A stretch of DNA of 64,000 nt. It comes from UBA791 sp963602355 (lineage in GTDB: Bacteria > Cyanobacteriota > Vampirovibrionia > Gastranaerophilales > Gastranaerophilaceae). This document shows positions 25,007 through 32,941 of the stretch, piece after piece. A program made the translations under genes and the position numbers. Every line of letters starts with the position of its first letter. Position 1 is the stretch's first letter. The stretch is from NCBI GenBank assembly GCA_963602355.1, contig CAVCIU010000001.1, positions 1 through 64,000 on the forward strand, in the 5' to 3' direction. Under the pieces are notes generated by a model. The model was not told where the DNA came from. It did no database searches and worked only from the letters and a program-made list of their open reading frames with translations.

Positions 25007-25780
25007 TTACACTATTTTATTAACATTTGTTACTTTAATTTTTGGATTATCAATTCCGTAGCCAAACATGGCAAAATCGTATTTTACAGGATCATTTTTA
25101 TCAAAGATTTTTAATTCATTTGTTAATTCTTTTACAGCTTTAAAATCGTTAGAATTTCTTTTTAGTAAATTCATTTCACGAGAAATCCTTGCAACATGAG
25201 TATCAAGAGGTATTAGAAGTTCAGATTTATCAATAAATTTCCAAATACCTAAATCAACAACACCATCACGAACAAGCCAACGCAAAAACATATTTACACG
25301 TTTCATAGCACCATTTTTGTTAGCATCTGGAATTAAATATTTTGCACCAAAAGTATTCTCCATATTTGAATAGAAATAATCAGTTACTACTTTTAGCATT
25401 TGATAAAAATCTTTAGTTTCATAACCATATTTAAAAAGTTCTTCCAATGAACTATTTGAAGAATATAGCTTTTTTAAAACTAAGAAAATTTCTTCAACAT
25501 CTTCTTCTTTTGCAAAACGATAATTAAAACCTTTCAACGATTTTCTCTCAAAATTTTCTATAAAATTTTTAGGTTCATTTTGAAAAAGATTAAAAAGTTC
25601 ATCAAGTTTTCTAATAAAAACTTTTCTGTTTCCAAAGGCAAACATTGAAGCGATAAAACCTGCCAATTCAATATCTTTAACCTCTTTAAAACGATGAGGA
25701 AATTGAATTGGATCATCTTTTATGAAATCTTTTGTTTCGTATTTTAGAACGAGTTCATCAAGTTGTTGTTTTAAGTTCAT
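25007..25780 (-). CDS. DUF2400 / TIGR02757 family protein
   Basis: 257 residues matching the conserved family whose hallmarks are AGFIASMFAFGNRKVFIRKLD near the N-terminus (in two parts), KRVNMFLRWLVRDGVVDLGIW and LDTHVARISREMNLLKR. The HhH-GPD-like layout suggests nucleic-acid binding, but no biochemical role is established. ATGA overlap with tadA suggests co-translation. Confidence 0.88.
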   Translation of the reverse strand: MNLKQQLDELVLKYETKDFIKDDPIQFPHRFKEVKDIELAGFIASMFAFGNRKVFIRKLDELFNLFQNEPKNFIENFERKSLKGFNYRFAKEEDVEEIFLVLKKLYSSNSSLEELFKYGYETKDFYQMLKVVTDYFYSNMENTFGAKYLIPDANKNGAMKRVNMFLRWLVRDGVVDLGIWKFIDKSELLIPLDTHVARISREMNLLKRNSNDFKAVKELTNELKIFDKNDPVKYDFAMFGYGIDNPKIKVTNVNKIV

Positions 25781-26199
25781 CTTATCTTTTTAAAAAACTC
25801 CTCTAAAATCTTATCACATTCTTCTTCCATAATGCCACCATACACATTCAATTTTGAATTTGCATGTTTTCTCAAATCAAGGGCAGAACCGAAAGCACCA
25901 TAGTTTTTGTCAAAAGAACCGAAATAAACAGTTTTAATTCTTGATTGAAGAATAGCCCAAGCGCACATCGGACAAGGCTCTAACGTAACATACATTTCGC
26001 AATCATCAAGTCTCCAATTGTTCAAAACTTTTTCAGCTTTGCGGATAGCAAGAATTTCAGCATGAGACGTTACGTCATTATCAAGTTCACGTTCATTTTG
26101 CGCAAAAGCTATAATTTCACCATTTTTAACTATTACAGCAGATACTGGAACATCTTTTTCTACTTGTTTTGCAAGCTCAATTGCCTTCTCCATAAACAT
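25777..26199 (-). CDS. tadA: tRNA-specific adenosine deaminase (TadA-like)
   Basis: TadA converts wobble A34 to inosine in tRNA-Arg. Zinc and catalytic motif H-A-E-I (SHAEILAIRKAEK, about 52-65) and PCPMC (TLEPCPMCAWAI) are intact, as is NWRLDDCEMYVTLEP. About 140 residues from the ATG at 26199 (AAGG 8 nt upstream); ATG 26193 would also fit the family's usual start (MEKAIELAK). A guanine-deaminase-like relative cannot be excluded, but this sequence pattern favours TadA. Confidence 0.88.
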   Translation of the reverse strand: MFMEKAIELAKQVEKDVPVSAVIVKNGEIIAFAQNERELDNDVTSHAEILAIRKAEKVLNNWRLDDCEMYVTLEPCPMCAWAILQSRIKTVYFGSFDKNYGAFGSALDLRKHANSKLNVYGGIMEEECDKILEEFFKKIR

Positions 26200-26209
26200 G
26201 ACAAACACC

Positions 26210-27889
26210 TTAAACTTCTTTAAACAAAGGTAATTTCAATGTTACAGTGAAAACATTATCTTTTGTACTTGATAGAGAAATTTTACCATTCATGCAGTCC
26301 ACAAGACCTTTTACGATAAACAAGCCCAAACCTGTTCCACGAGAAGTTCTTGTTGTAGAATCGTCCATTCTGATAAATTTTTCAAACAATTTTGATAATT
26401 TTTCTTCTGGGATATAATCTGCTTGGTTTGAAATCTTGATAATAGCTTCGTTTTCTGTAACTTCGCCATCAATTTTTATCGGAGTATCTTCGTAAGCATA
26501 TTTTGCAGCATTATCAAGCAAGTTCAAAATGATTTGTTCCAATCTGTCTTTATCAGCAAGAACTAACGGAAAATCTTCATGAATTGAACTTTCAATTTCT
26601 TTTTTGTTTTTATCCTTGATAAGAACCTTTGAATTTTCGATTGTTTCAATAATCCAAACCGGCTCAATATTCATTTTAATTCTTTCACGCTCAATATCAG
26701 GAATTACAAGTAAATCTTCAATCATACGTTTAAGTCTTTCTGACTGACGTTTAATAATTTTAAGAGATTTTTGCTTAGTTTCTTCGTCAATTTGAATATC
26801 TTGTCTAAGAAGTCTTGAAGTGTAACCTTGAATACTTGTCAAAGGTGTTCTAAGTTCATGACTGACTGTATCGATTAAGTTTGAACGGAATTCGTTAAGC
26901 TCAACAAGTTCTGCATTTTTCTTTTCAAGCTCTTTGTAAGATTTGTGAATTTCGTTCGCCATTTTATTAAATTCAAATGCTAGGAAAACGATTTCGTACG
27001 GAGTGAAGATATTTTTTAATAGACGAATTTGTCTTTGATAATTACCTTGTGAAACCGCGATAATACCTTTGAATAACTGTCTTATGTTGATATACATGTA
27101 ATAAATGTATAATGCTACAACAAAGAATATTGATAATGACGAAATAAATACCGCTAATAAAAGTTTTGAACGGTTATCATTAATTGTGTCGTTCGTAACT
27201 TTTGCGGTCGTATTTACGATAATGATTAAATCTGGATTAGTCTTTTTGTAATAACAAAGAGGTTGGTTTTTAACATTACCAAAAACTACTGGTTTGTTTT
27301 CTTCTAGATGTTTTGGTAAAAGGTTTTTCGACTCAATAAATAATTCTGACGTAAAGTTGTGAGCCGCAAGAACCTCTTCGTTTTTGTATGAGAAGACGTA
27401 AATTTGTCGAACATCATCTTTCAGAGAACGGAATAAGAATTTTTTAAATAGTTCAAGATTGTACGTTGCAATCAAATACTTACCGTCAAAGGTTTTGATG
27501 TTGATTGTAATCATGTCTTTTTTAAGATTTCGTTCATATAATTTGTCAAAACCATTCAAGTTGTTGACGATTTTTAAATCTTCAAACTGAGGGAAATTTC
27601 TTTTTAAATCAGTAAGATAAGCTTGTCGAGACTCTGGTGGAATAGTTTTTAGAACAGCATCAATTTGTTGAAGCTCGTTGTAGGTTGTTGCGATGAACAT
27701 ATCAATTTCTTCGCTAACCATGCTTGATACAAGCATTGCAGAGCTTCTCAATTGCGCACGAATTGCGTGTTGGTTGATGTTGTTAATGATAAGACCACTA
27801 ACAATCATTGGAACCATAACAGCGCAAAACAATACGATAAGTATTTGTTCCGCAATTTTTAATCTTTTTAATTTAAAATATTTTTTCAT
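26210..27889 (-). CDS. Membrane sensor histidine kinase
   Basis: 559 residues. TM1 is about 14-35. A periplasmic sensor domain covers about 36-240 and TM2 about 241-267. A HAMP-like linker with the conserved NKMANEI segment follows, then the dimerisation helix with H344 in SHELRTPLTSIQGY. ATPase boxes: NLLDNAAKYA (N), then FEKFIRMDD and RGTGLGLFIVKGL (G). It is two bases downstream of an OmpR-type regulator, its evident partner. The signal is unknown; the extracellular domain is PAS/dCache-sized. Confidence 0.93.
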   Translation of the reverse strand: MKKYFKLKRLKIAEQILIVLFCAVMVPMIVSGLIINNINQHAIRAQLRSSAMLVSSMVSEEIDMFIATTYNELQQIDAVLKTIPPESRQAYLTDLKRNFPQFEDLKIVNNLNGFDKLYERNLKKDMITINIKTFDGKYLIATYNLELFKKFLFRSLKDDVRQIYVFSYKNEEVLAAHNFTSELFIESKNLLPKHLEENKPVVFGNVKNQPLCYYKKTNPDLIIIVNTTAKVTNDTINDNRSKLLLAVFISSLSIFFVVALYIYYMYINIRQLFKGIIAVSQGNYQRQIRLLKNIFTPYEIVFLAFEFNKMANEIHKSYKELEKKNAELVELNEFRSNLIDTVSHELRTPLTSIQGYTSRLLRQDIQIDEETKQKSLKIIKRQSERLKRMIEDLLVIPDIERERIKMNIEPVWIIETIENSKVLIKDKNKKEIESSIHEDFPLVLADKDRLEQIILNLLDNAAKYAYEDTPIKIDGEVTENEAIIKISNQADYIPEEKLSKLFEKFIRMDDSTTRTSRGTGLGLFIVKGLVDCMNGKISLSSTKDNVFTVTLKLPLFKEV

Positions 27890-27891
27890 AA

Positions 27892-28608
27892 TTAATCTTC
27901 TTTAAATGGAGTTAACTTGTAACCTACGTTTGTTACTGTGTGCAAGTATTGAGGCGCTTTAACGTTAGGTTCGATTTTGTTTCTAAGTCCACCTACGTGA
28001 ACTCTAAGCATACGAACATCTTCGTCTGAATCGTAACCCCAAACCTCGTCTAGAAGCACTGCAAGTGTAACAGGGTTGTTGAAATGTTGCATTAGACAGT
28101 ATAGAATTTCAAACTCCGTAGGAGTAAGTTTAACTTTTTTGTTAACGATGATTACTTCAAGACTTTCTGGCAAGATTGTGATGTCGCCAGCTTGAAGAAT
28201 TTCGTTTGATAAAGAATTTGTATCTTCTACAACTTGGTTTCTGCGTAGAAGAACTCTTATTCTTAACAAAACCTCTTGGATATCAAATGGTTTTACTAAG
28301 TAGTCATCTGCACCGCAATCAAAACCTTCTGTCTTATCCTCAATTGTACCTTTTGCTGTTAAAAGAAGGATTGGAATGTTTATTTTTGCGTTTCTTATGT
28401 TTTTGCAAACATCAAATCCGTTCATTTTAGGCATCATAACATCTAATAGGATAAGGTCATAAGAGTTGTTAAGAGCCTTGTTCAAACCTTCAAGACCGTC
28501 TTTTGCAGTATCGACAAAATAACCACTTTGAGCAACGTCGAATTCAAGAAGTTCTCTAATTTCGTCGTCATCGTCAACTATTAAAATTTTCTTTTGTGCT
28601 TGATTCAT
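27892..28608 (-). CDS. OmpR/PhoB-family response regulator
   Basis: 238 residues. The receiver has VDDDDE (11-16), phosphoacceptor Asp56 in LLDVMMPKMNG, LLLTAKG and YLVKPF. The C-terminal winged helix (about 145-235) has KLTPTEFEILYCLM, VWGYDSDEDVRMLRVHVGGLRNKI and VTNVGYKL. It forms an operon with the kinase at 26210-27889. Its upstream spacer is crowded with repeats. Confidence 0.95.
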   Translation of the reverse strand: MNQAQKKILIVDDDDEIRELLEFDVAQSGYFVDTAKDGLEGLNKALNNSYDLILLDVMMPKMNGFDVCKNIRNAKINIPILLLTAKGTIEDKTEGFDCGADDYLVKPFDIQEVLLRIRVLLRRNQVVEDTNSLSNEILQAGDITILPESLEVIIVNKKVKLTPTEFEILYCLMQHFNNPVTLAVLLDEVWGYDSDEDVRMLRVHVGGLRNKIEPNVKAPQYLHTVTNVGYKLTPFKED

Positions 28609-28656
28609 AATTTACCTTTAATTAGTGAGTAGTACTCGTACTGTCATTCCTTGCCG

Positions 28657-28978
28657 TCATTGCGAGGAATGTAATGACGAAGCAATCTAAAACTGTCATT
28701 CTGAAAGCTTAAAAATTTGTGAGTGTAACGAACTTAATTTTTTTGCTATTCAGAATCTGATCAACGAACATTTTTCACATTCGTCGTCCTCAGATTCCGT
28801 ATTGAGTACGGAATGACAAAGAAAGGTAATAGCTACTCACTAACATCTATTCACTTTCTTGGATTGCTTCACTTCGTTCGCAATGACATTTTGGTGTCAT
28901 TCCTTGCCGTCATTGCGAGGAATGAAATGACGAAGCAATCCCGTTTGTCTTTGTTGGGGTAGAAACCCCAACCTACTT
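28657..28978. repeat. Repeat cluster (families II, III, II)
   Basis: 28657-28687 is a short family II palindrome (GTCATTGCGAGGAAT...GACGAAGCAATC). 28694-28819 is a family III element. 28861-28978 is a full family II block nearly identical to 31021-31138, ending in the GTTGGGGT-AGAA-ACCCCAAC hairpin. Short GTGAGTAGT/ATTCACTA-type words lie between. No gene lies in 28609-29364. Confidence 0.75.
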
Positions 28979-29043
28979 TCTCATATTTTAAAAAAATCCA
29001 ATCAAGTTTGCAATATGTTTACAAACAAAAATTAAGAATAGAA

Positions 29044-29075
29044 GAGCGACCTTGAAAAATTTTTCAAGGTCGCTC
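29044..29075. terminator. Perfect palindromic terminator
   Basis: GAGCGACCTTGAAAAA (29044-29059) is followed directly by its complement (29060-29075). On the minus strand a T-rich tract follows. It is the most likely end of the leftward flagellin transcript, about 290 nt after its stop. Confidence 0.6.
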
Positions 29076-29112
29076 GTTTCTGATTATAAATAATCTCAAA
29101 ATAAAATTTGCT

Positions 29113-29155
29113 TAGTGTGCCATGTTGGCCGCCTAGTAACAACCAACACGGCAAT
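29113..29155. other. Hairpin in flagellin 3' region
   Basis: GCCATGTTGG and CCAACACGGC (9 of 10 paired) flank GCCGCCTAGTAAC-like loop sequence. Together with the palindrome at 29243-29293 it makes the flagellin 3' region highly structured. No function can be assigned. Confidence 0.4.
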
Positions 29156-29242
29156 CACTATGGCTATTAGATTAAGTTTATTATTAATCCTTTAATAATC
29201 TACACCAACAAATTGTTTATGAATTTAATTAGTTTAGATTGT

Positions 29243-29293
29243 CTGAACTCGTTTCAGAATCTATTCTATTGTCAGGTACTGAAACGAGTTCAG
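29243..29293. repeat. 15-bp inverted repeat (family III-like)
   Basis: CTGAACTCGTTTCAG (29243-29257) and CTGAAACGAGTTCAG (29279-29293) are perfect complements. The words resemble the arms of family III elements, suggesting a shortened copy. Confidence 0.65.
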
Positions 29294-29364
29294 CACTGGA
29301 GTGAAATGGTGAGCTGTGAGTAGTGAGTAGAAAAATCTACTCACTATTCACTAACATCTATTCA

Positions 29365-30507
29365 CTATATTAAACTCAATGCAATTTGTGGGTTTTGGTT
29401 TGCAGTTGCTAACAAGCTTGATGCTGTTTGTTGAAGAATTTGGTTCTTAATGTAGTTAGAAGATTCTTCTGCGATATCTGCATCTTTAATCAATGAGTTA
29501 GCTGATGTAAAGTTTGTTGACATTACATTAGTTACTTCCATTGCTGAAGATACTCTTTGTTGTGCAGCACCAATTGCTGTTTTTCTGTCAGTTACGTTTG
29601 CTAACGCATCATCAACATTGTTCAAGAATGCTTGAGCAGTTACGTCATTTCTGAAGATTTCATCTAAGTTATATACAGCATTGTTTTTAGAACCAGTTTC
29701 TGTACCACCTTCAAATGAAAACTTATCAGTTTTTAACGCATTTGTAGCAGTTGGATTGTCTCCAGCTAATGCAGCTTCATAATCCTCTTTAGCTTTTTTA
29801 ATATCTGCTTCTGCAGTAATTCTTGTCAACTTTTTATTACCATTCTCTGCACCGTCTTCAACTGTGTAATAATCATTGCCAATTCTTGCATTATCACCAA
29901 ATAAAACTATGCTTGAAGTTGGTTGTTCACCTTTTGCAATAGCTGCAGTTGTAGCAGTACCAGTAATAGTATAATCATCTAGTAATGAAGCAGCATCTGT
30001 TGCAGCGAACAATGAACCGTCTAAGTTGATAACTGAATCAGAACCTGATGTAATACCAACTTGTAGGTTAATACCAGCGTCCATAGATCCGTCTAGTAAT
30101 TTCTTACCGTTGAACTCTGTTGTACCTGCGATACGAGTAACTTCGTCCAAACGACCTTTGATTTCTGATTTAATCGCTGTCATAGCATCATCACCGTATG
30201 TACCGTTGGCTGCTTGTTCAGTTAAGTCTCTGATACGTTGCATGTTTGATTGGATAACATCTAAAGTACCTTCTTCAGTATCCAATAATGAAGAACCCAT
30301 TTGAGCGTTGTCTTGAGCAACATCTAATGAGCTGATTTTGTATTCTAACTTAGTAGATACGGCAGAACCAGCTGCATCGTCTTTTGATGAATTGATTCTC
30401 AAACCAGTTGATAATCTTTCCATCGCTGTGTTCATTTTTGACGTTGCATTATTCAACGATTTTTGTGCAACCAATGAAGCAACGTTTGTGTTAATTGTAA
30501 TAGCCAT
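29365..30507 (-). CDS. fliC: Flagellin, copy 1
   Basis: 380 residues. Conserved D0/D1 N-terminus (AITINTNVASLVAQKSLNNA; LSTGLRINSSKDDAAG) and C-terminus (SLIKDADIAEESSNYIKNQI, ATANQNPQIALSLI) surround a variable middle (about 165-290). The filament assembles outside the cell after export by the flagellar type III apparatus. No other flagellar gene is in the window. AAAGGAG lies upstream of the ATG. Long DNA stretches in the conserved parts are identical to copies 2 and 3, suggesting gene conversion. Confidence 0.97.
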   Translation of the reverse strand: MAITINTNVASLVAQKSLNNATSKMNTAMERLSTGLRINSSKDDAAGSAVSTKLEYKISSLDVAQDNAQMGSSLLDTEEGTLDVIQSNMQRIRDLTEQAANGTYGDDAMTAIKSEIKGRLDEVTRIAGTTEFNGKKLLDGSMDAGINLQVGITSGSDSVINLDGSLFAATDAASLLDDYTITGTATTAAIAKGEQPTSSIVLFGDNARIGNDYYTVEDGAENGNKKLTRITAEADIKKAKEDYEAALAGDNPTATNALKTDKFSFEGGTETGSKNNAVYNLDEIFRNDVTAQAFLNNVDDALANVTDRKTAIGAAQQRVSSAMEVTNVMSTNFTSANSLIKDADIAEESSNYIKNQILQQTASSLLATANQNPQIALSLI

Positions 30508-30608
30508 AAGATTGATCTCCTTTCAATTTTAAATTAATCCGTTTGCTATGTTTGTCTCGTACATGATTGTGAGTAGTGAATTGTGAATTGTGAGTGGATC
30601 TCTTTTAT

Positions 30609-30696
30609 TGTCATTCCGAACTTGATTCAGGGTCTGACCAACGAACATTTTTTACATTTGTCGTCCTCAGATTCCGGATCGAAGTCCGGAATGACA
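30609..30696. repeat. Family III palindromic repeat
   Basis: TGTCATTCCGAACTTGATTC ... CCTCAGATTCCGGATCGAAG-TCCGGAATGACA. A long imperfect palindrome opening and closing with TCATTCCG/CGGAATGA, preceded by a GTGAGTAGTGAATTGTGA-type low-complexity run. Confidence 0.7.
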
Positions 30697-30747
30697 TGAA
30701 GGCTATTCACTTTTCACTTGTGCTATTCACTATCTGTCGAGATTTTC

Positions 30748-30794
30748 CTAGTGATTGGTAAATAAACTTTTCAATCCATTTGTTTATTTACTAG
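30748..30794. other. AT-rich inverted repeat upstream of flagellin 1
   Basis: GTAAATAAAC (30758-30767) and GTTTATTTAC (30782-30791), flanked by CTAG on both sides. It overlaps the end of a 26-codon frame. It could be a weak hairpin or a protein-binding site. Confidence 0.45.
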
Positions 30795-30864
30795 CCATTT
30801 TGCTGTATTTTTTCACTTCAACAATCAATTCTTCTTTATTACTTTTTGCGTTATTTGTTGCCAT
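30784..30864 (-). pseudogene. 26-codon frame resembling the N-terminus of HU
   Basis: The peptide MATNNAKSNKEELIVEVKKY followed by SKMASK has 11 of 18 positions identical to residues 2-19 of the HU protein at 36728-37000 (NKEELVKEVAKKSKLSQK). It stops at TAA where HU would continue, and no HU-like continuation is seen in the other frames. It may be a decayed HU gene fragment or a genuine short peptide. The ribosome site (AAAGAGAAA) is weak. Confidence 0.4.
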
Positions 30865-30925
30865 TTTTCTCTTTGATTGTAACAGCCCTAAAGTATAGTA
30901 GTTTTTAGTGAGTTGTGAGTTTTTT

Positions 30926-31019
30926 GTCTTGCTCGTTCGCATTAAACGGCAGTTCCGAGTTTTGCTATCGTGATTTCATCACTCTCGCAAAAGCTCTCCA
31001 GCCTCTGCTCACTCGCGCT
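30926..31019. repeat. Family I modular repeat, alternative interior
   Basis: Opens GTCTTGCTCGTTCGCATTAA and closes CCTCTGCTCACTCGCGCT like 12498-12594. The 50-bp middle is different (TTTTGC-tatcgTGATttcATCActctcGCAAAA, a three-part hairpin). It is followed without a gap by a family II block. The 853-bp spacer 30508-31360 holds no gene other than the small frame at 30784. Confidence 0.7.
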
Positions 31020-31020
31020 T

Positions 31021-31138
31021 GGATTGCTTCACTTCGTTCGCAATGACATCTTGGTGTCTGTCCTTGCCGTCATTGCGAGGAATGAAATGACGAAGCAATC
31101 TCGTTTGTCTTTGTTGGGGTAGAAACCCCAACCTACTT
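31021..31138. repeat. Family II repeat block
   Basis: 118-bp block nearly identical to 28861-28978: GGATTGCTTCACTTCG-TTCGCAATGACA, then GTCATTGCGAGGAATGAAAT-GACGAAGCAATC, then the GTTGGGGT-AGAA-ACCCCAAC hairpin. Confidence 0.8.
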
Positions 31139-31141
31139 TTC

Positions 31142-31286
31142 TGTCATTCCGTACTTGATACGGAATCTGAGGTTGGTGAATGGATAATACAGTCGTTAGT
31201 CAGATTCTGAGTCAAGCTCAGAATGACATGAAAGATATTCACTATTCATTCGCACTTAGATTGCTTCACTTCGTTCGCAATGACAT
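31142..31286. repeat. Family III element plus short family II fragment
   Basis: 31142-31229: TGTCATTCCGTACTTGATAC ... GAGTCAAGCTCAGAATGACA, a long imperfect palindrome. 31258-31286: AGATTGCTTCACTTCG-TTCGCAATGACAT, the first part of family II only. Confidence 0.7.
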
Positions 31287-31360
31287 GAAGGCTCACTTTT
31301 GCTCACCATGGTATCTTGAGTAGTGAATATTTCTATTCACTACTCACTAATACCTATTCA

Positions 31361-32551
31361 CTAAATAAGTTGCAATGCAATTTGTGGGTTTTGGTTTGCA
31401 GTTGCTAACAAGCTTGATGCTGTTTGTTGAAGAATTTGGTTCTTAATGTAATTTGAACTTTCTTCAGCGATGTCTGCATCTTTAATCAATGAGTTAGCTG
31501 ATGTAAAGTTTGTTGACATTACGTTTGCTACTTCCATTGCTGATGCAACTCTTTGTTGTGCAGCACCGATTGCTGTTTTTCTGTCAGTAACATCTGCCAA
31601 TGCTTTATCAACATTATTCAAAAATGCTTGTGCAGTAGCATCGTTTCTAAAGATTTCATCTAAATTATCAACTGCATTTTTAGATTTAATGTCATCACCG
31701 TTGTCATCTTTTCCTAATACAGTTTCAAAACTAAATTCTGATTTAGAATTTCTTAGATTTTTGCCATCTGCATCATCTAGAGCAGCTTTGTAAGAATTTT
31801 TAGCAGCAGTGATTTCATCAGTATCAGTAACAGCTGTTAAAACAATTTTTGTTCCAGCCTCAGTGTCAGCAGTATCCATTGTATAGTAGTCGTTACCAAT
31901 TTTTGCAAATTTTGCAGCAGCCTTTTGACTATCAGTACCGTCAAATGTTACAACACTTGCTGTTGGTAATTCGCCATCTGCAACTTTTGCACCATCACCA
32001 GTTCCTTTGATTACATAATCACCTAGTAATGAATCTGCTGTTGTTGAAGCAAACAATGAGCCAGCTAGGTTGATAACTGAATCTTCGCCTGATGTGATAC
32101 CAACTTGTAGGTTAATACCAGCGTCCATAGATCCGTCTAGTAATTTCTTACCGTTGAACTCTGTTGTACCTGCGATACGAGTAACTTCTTTTAAACGACC
32201 TTCAATTTCTGATTTAATCGCTGTCATCGCATCTTCGCCGTAAGTACCGTTGGCTGCTTGTTCAGTTAAGTCTCTGATACGTGTCATGTTTGATTGGATA
32301 ACATCTAATGTACCTTCTTCTGTGTCTAATAAAGAAGAACCCATTTGAGCATTATCTTGTGCTACGTCTAATGAACTAATTTTGTAGTCCAATTTTGTTG
32401 ATACAGCTGAACCTGCTGCATCATCTTTTGATGAATTGATTCTCAAACCTGTTGACAATCTTTCCATCGCTGTGTTCATTTTTGATGTCGCATTATTCAA
32501 TGATTTTTGCGCAATCAAAGATGCCACATTCGTGTTGATTGTAATTGCCAT
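31361..32551 (-). CDS. fliC: Flagellin, copy 2
   Basis: 396 residues, the longest of the three. N-terminal 160 and C-terminal 100 residues are almost identical to copies 1 and 3. The middle (about 165-305) is unique (GEDSVINLAGSLFAS, then Asp/Lys-rich loops, YTMDTADTEAGTK). It is expected to form part of the flagellar filament. AAAGGAATC lies upstream. A sigma-28-like promoter is visible about 107 nt upstream, which neither neighbour shows as clearly. Confidence 0.97.
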   Translation of the reverse strand: MAITINTNVASLIAQKSLNNATSKMNTAMERLSTGLRINSSKDDAAGSAVSTKLDYKISSLDVAQDNAQMGSSLLDTEEGTLDVIQSNMTRIRDLTEQAANGTYGEDAMTAIKSEIEGRLKEVTRIAGTTEFNGKKLLDGSMDAGINLQVGITSGEDSVINLAGSLFASTTADSLLGDYVIKGTGDGAKVADGELPTASVVTFDGTDSQKAAAKFAKIGNDYYTMDTADTEAGTKIVLTAVTDTDEITAAKNSYKAALDDADGKNLRNSKSEFSFETVLGKDDNGDDIKSKNAVDNLDEIFRNDATAQAFLNNVDKALADVTDRKTAIGAAQQRVASAMEVANVMSTNFTSANSLIKDADIAEESSNYIKNQILQQTASSLLATANQNPQIALQLI

Positions 32552-32657
32552 AAATGATTCCTTTCATGTTGCTTGTACTTCTATGGTTTGCTCAATAGAA
32601 GGCTAGTGAAGTATTCCTTACTTTCACAGTTCACCTATATATTTCGCTATGACATTA

Positions 32658-32684
32658 CTGTCGGGTAAATGAAAAATTTCTTTA
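32658..32684 (-). promoter_or_regulatory. Sigma-28-like flagellar promoter
   Basis: Minus strand TAAA, 15 nt, CCCGACAG, compared with the sigma-28 consensus TAAA-N15-GCCGATAA. It lies 107 nt upstream of flagellin copy 2. The spacing is exact and the -10 has two or three mismatches. Confidence 0.5.
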
Positions 32685-32782
32685 AATGATTTAAAATAAT
32701 ATCCTCTATTTGGAGGAGAGCTAACGGGAATTTTGTTGTGAATAGTAAATTTGTGAGTTGTGAGTAGTGAGTTGTACCCTTA

Positions 32783-32861
32783 TTGTCATTCCGAACTTGT
32801 TTCGGAATCTTGACGGTTTTGAAAGTCCCGTCGAGGTCCTGAAATAAATTCAGGACGACAT
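32783..32861. repeat. Family III palindromic repeat
   Basis: TTGTCATTCCGAACTTGTTT-CGGAATCTTGACGG ... GAGGTCCTGAAATAAATTCA-GGACGACA. Its translation gives the familiar spurious 'LNLFQDL...KQVRNDN' peptide. It lies in the 390-bp gene-free spacer 32552-32941 with ATTCACTA-type words on both sides. Confidence 0.7.
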
Positions 32862-32941
32862 ATAAATAGTACACATTATTCACTAATGGTATACGGAGTA
32901 GTGAATATTTCTATTCACTACTCAATAATACCTGTTATTCA

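Noticed and set aside
29154..29190. Short rightward frame MAIRLSLLLIL
   Set aside because: Eleven codons, no ribosome site, in structured flagellin 3' region.
32647..32883. Leftward frame with LNLFQDL...KQVRNDN
   Set aside because: Again translated family III repeat, no start signal.
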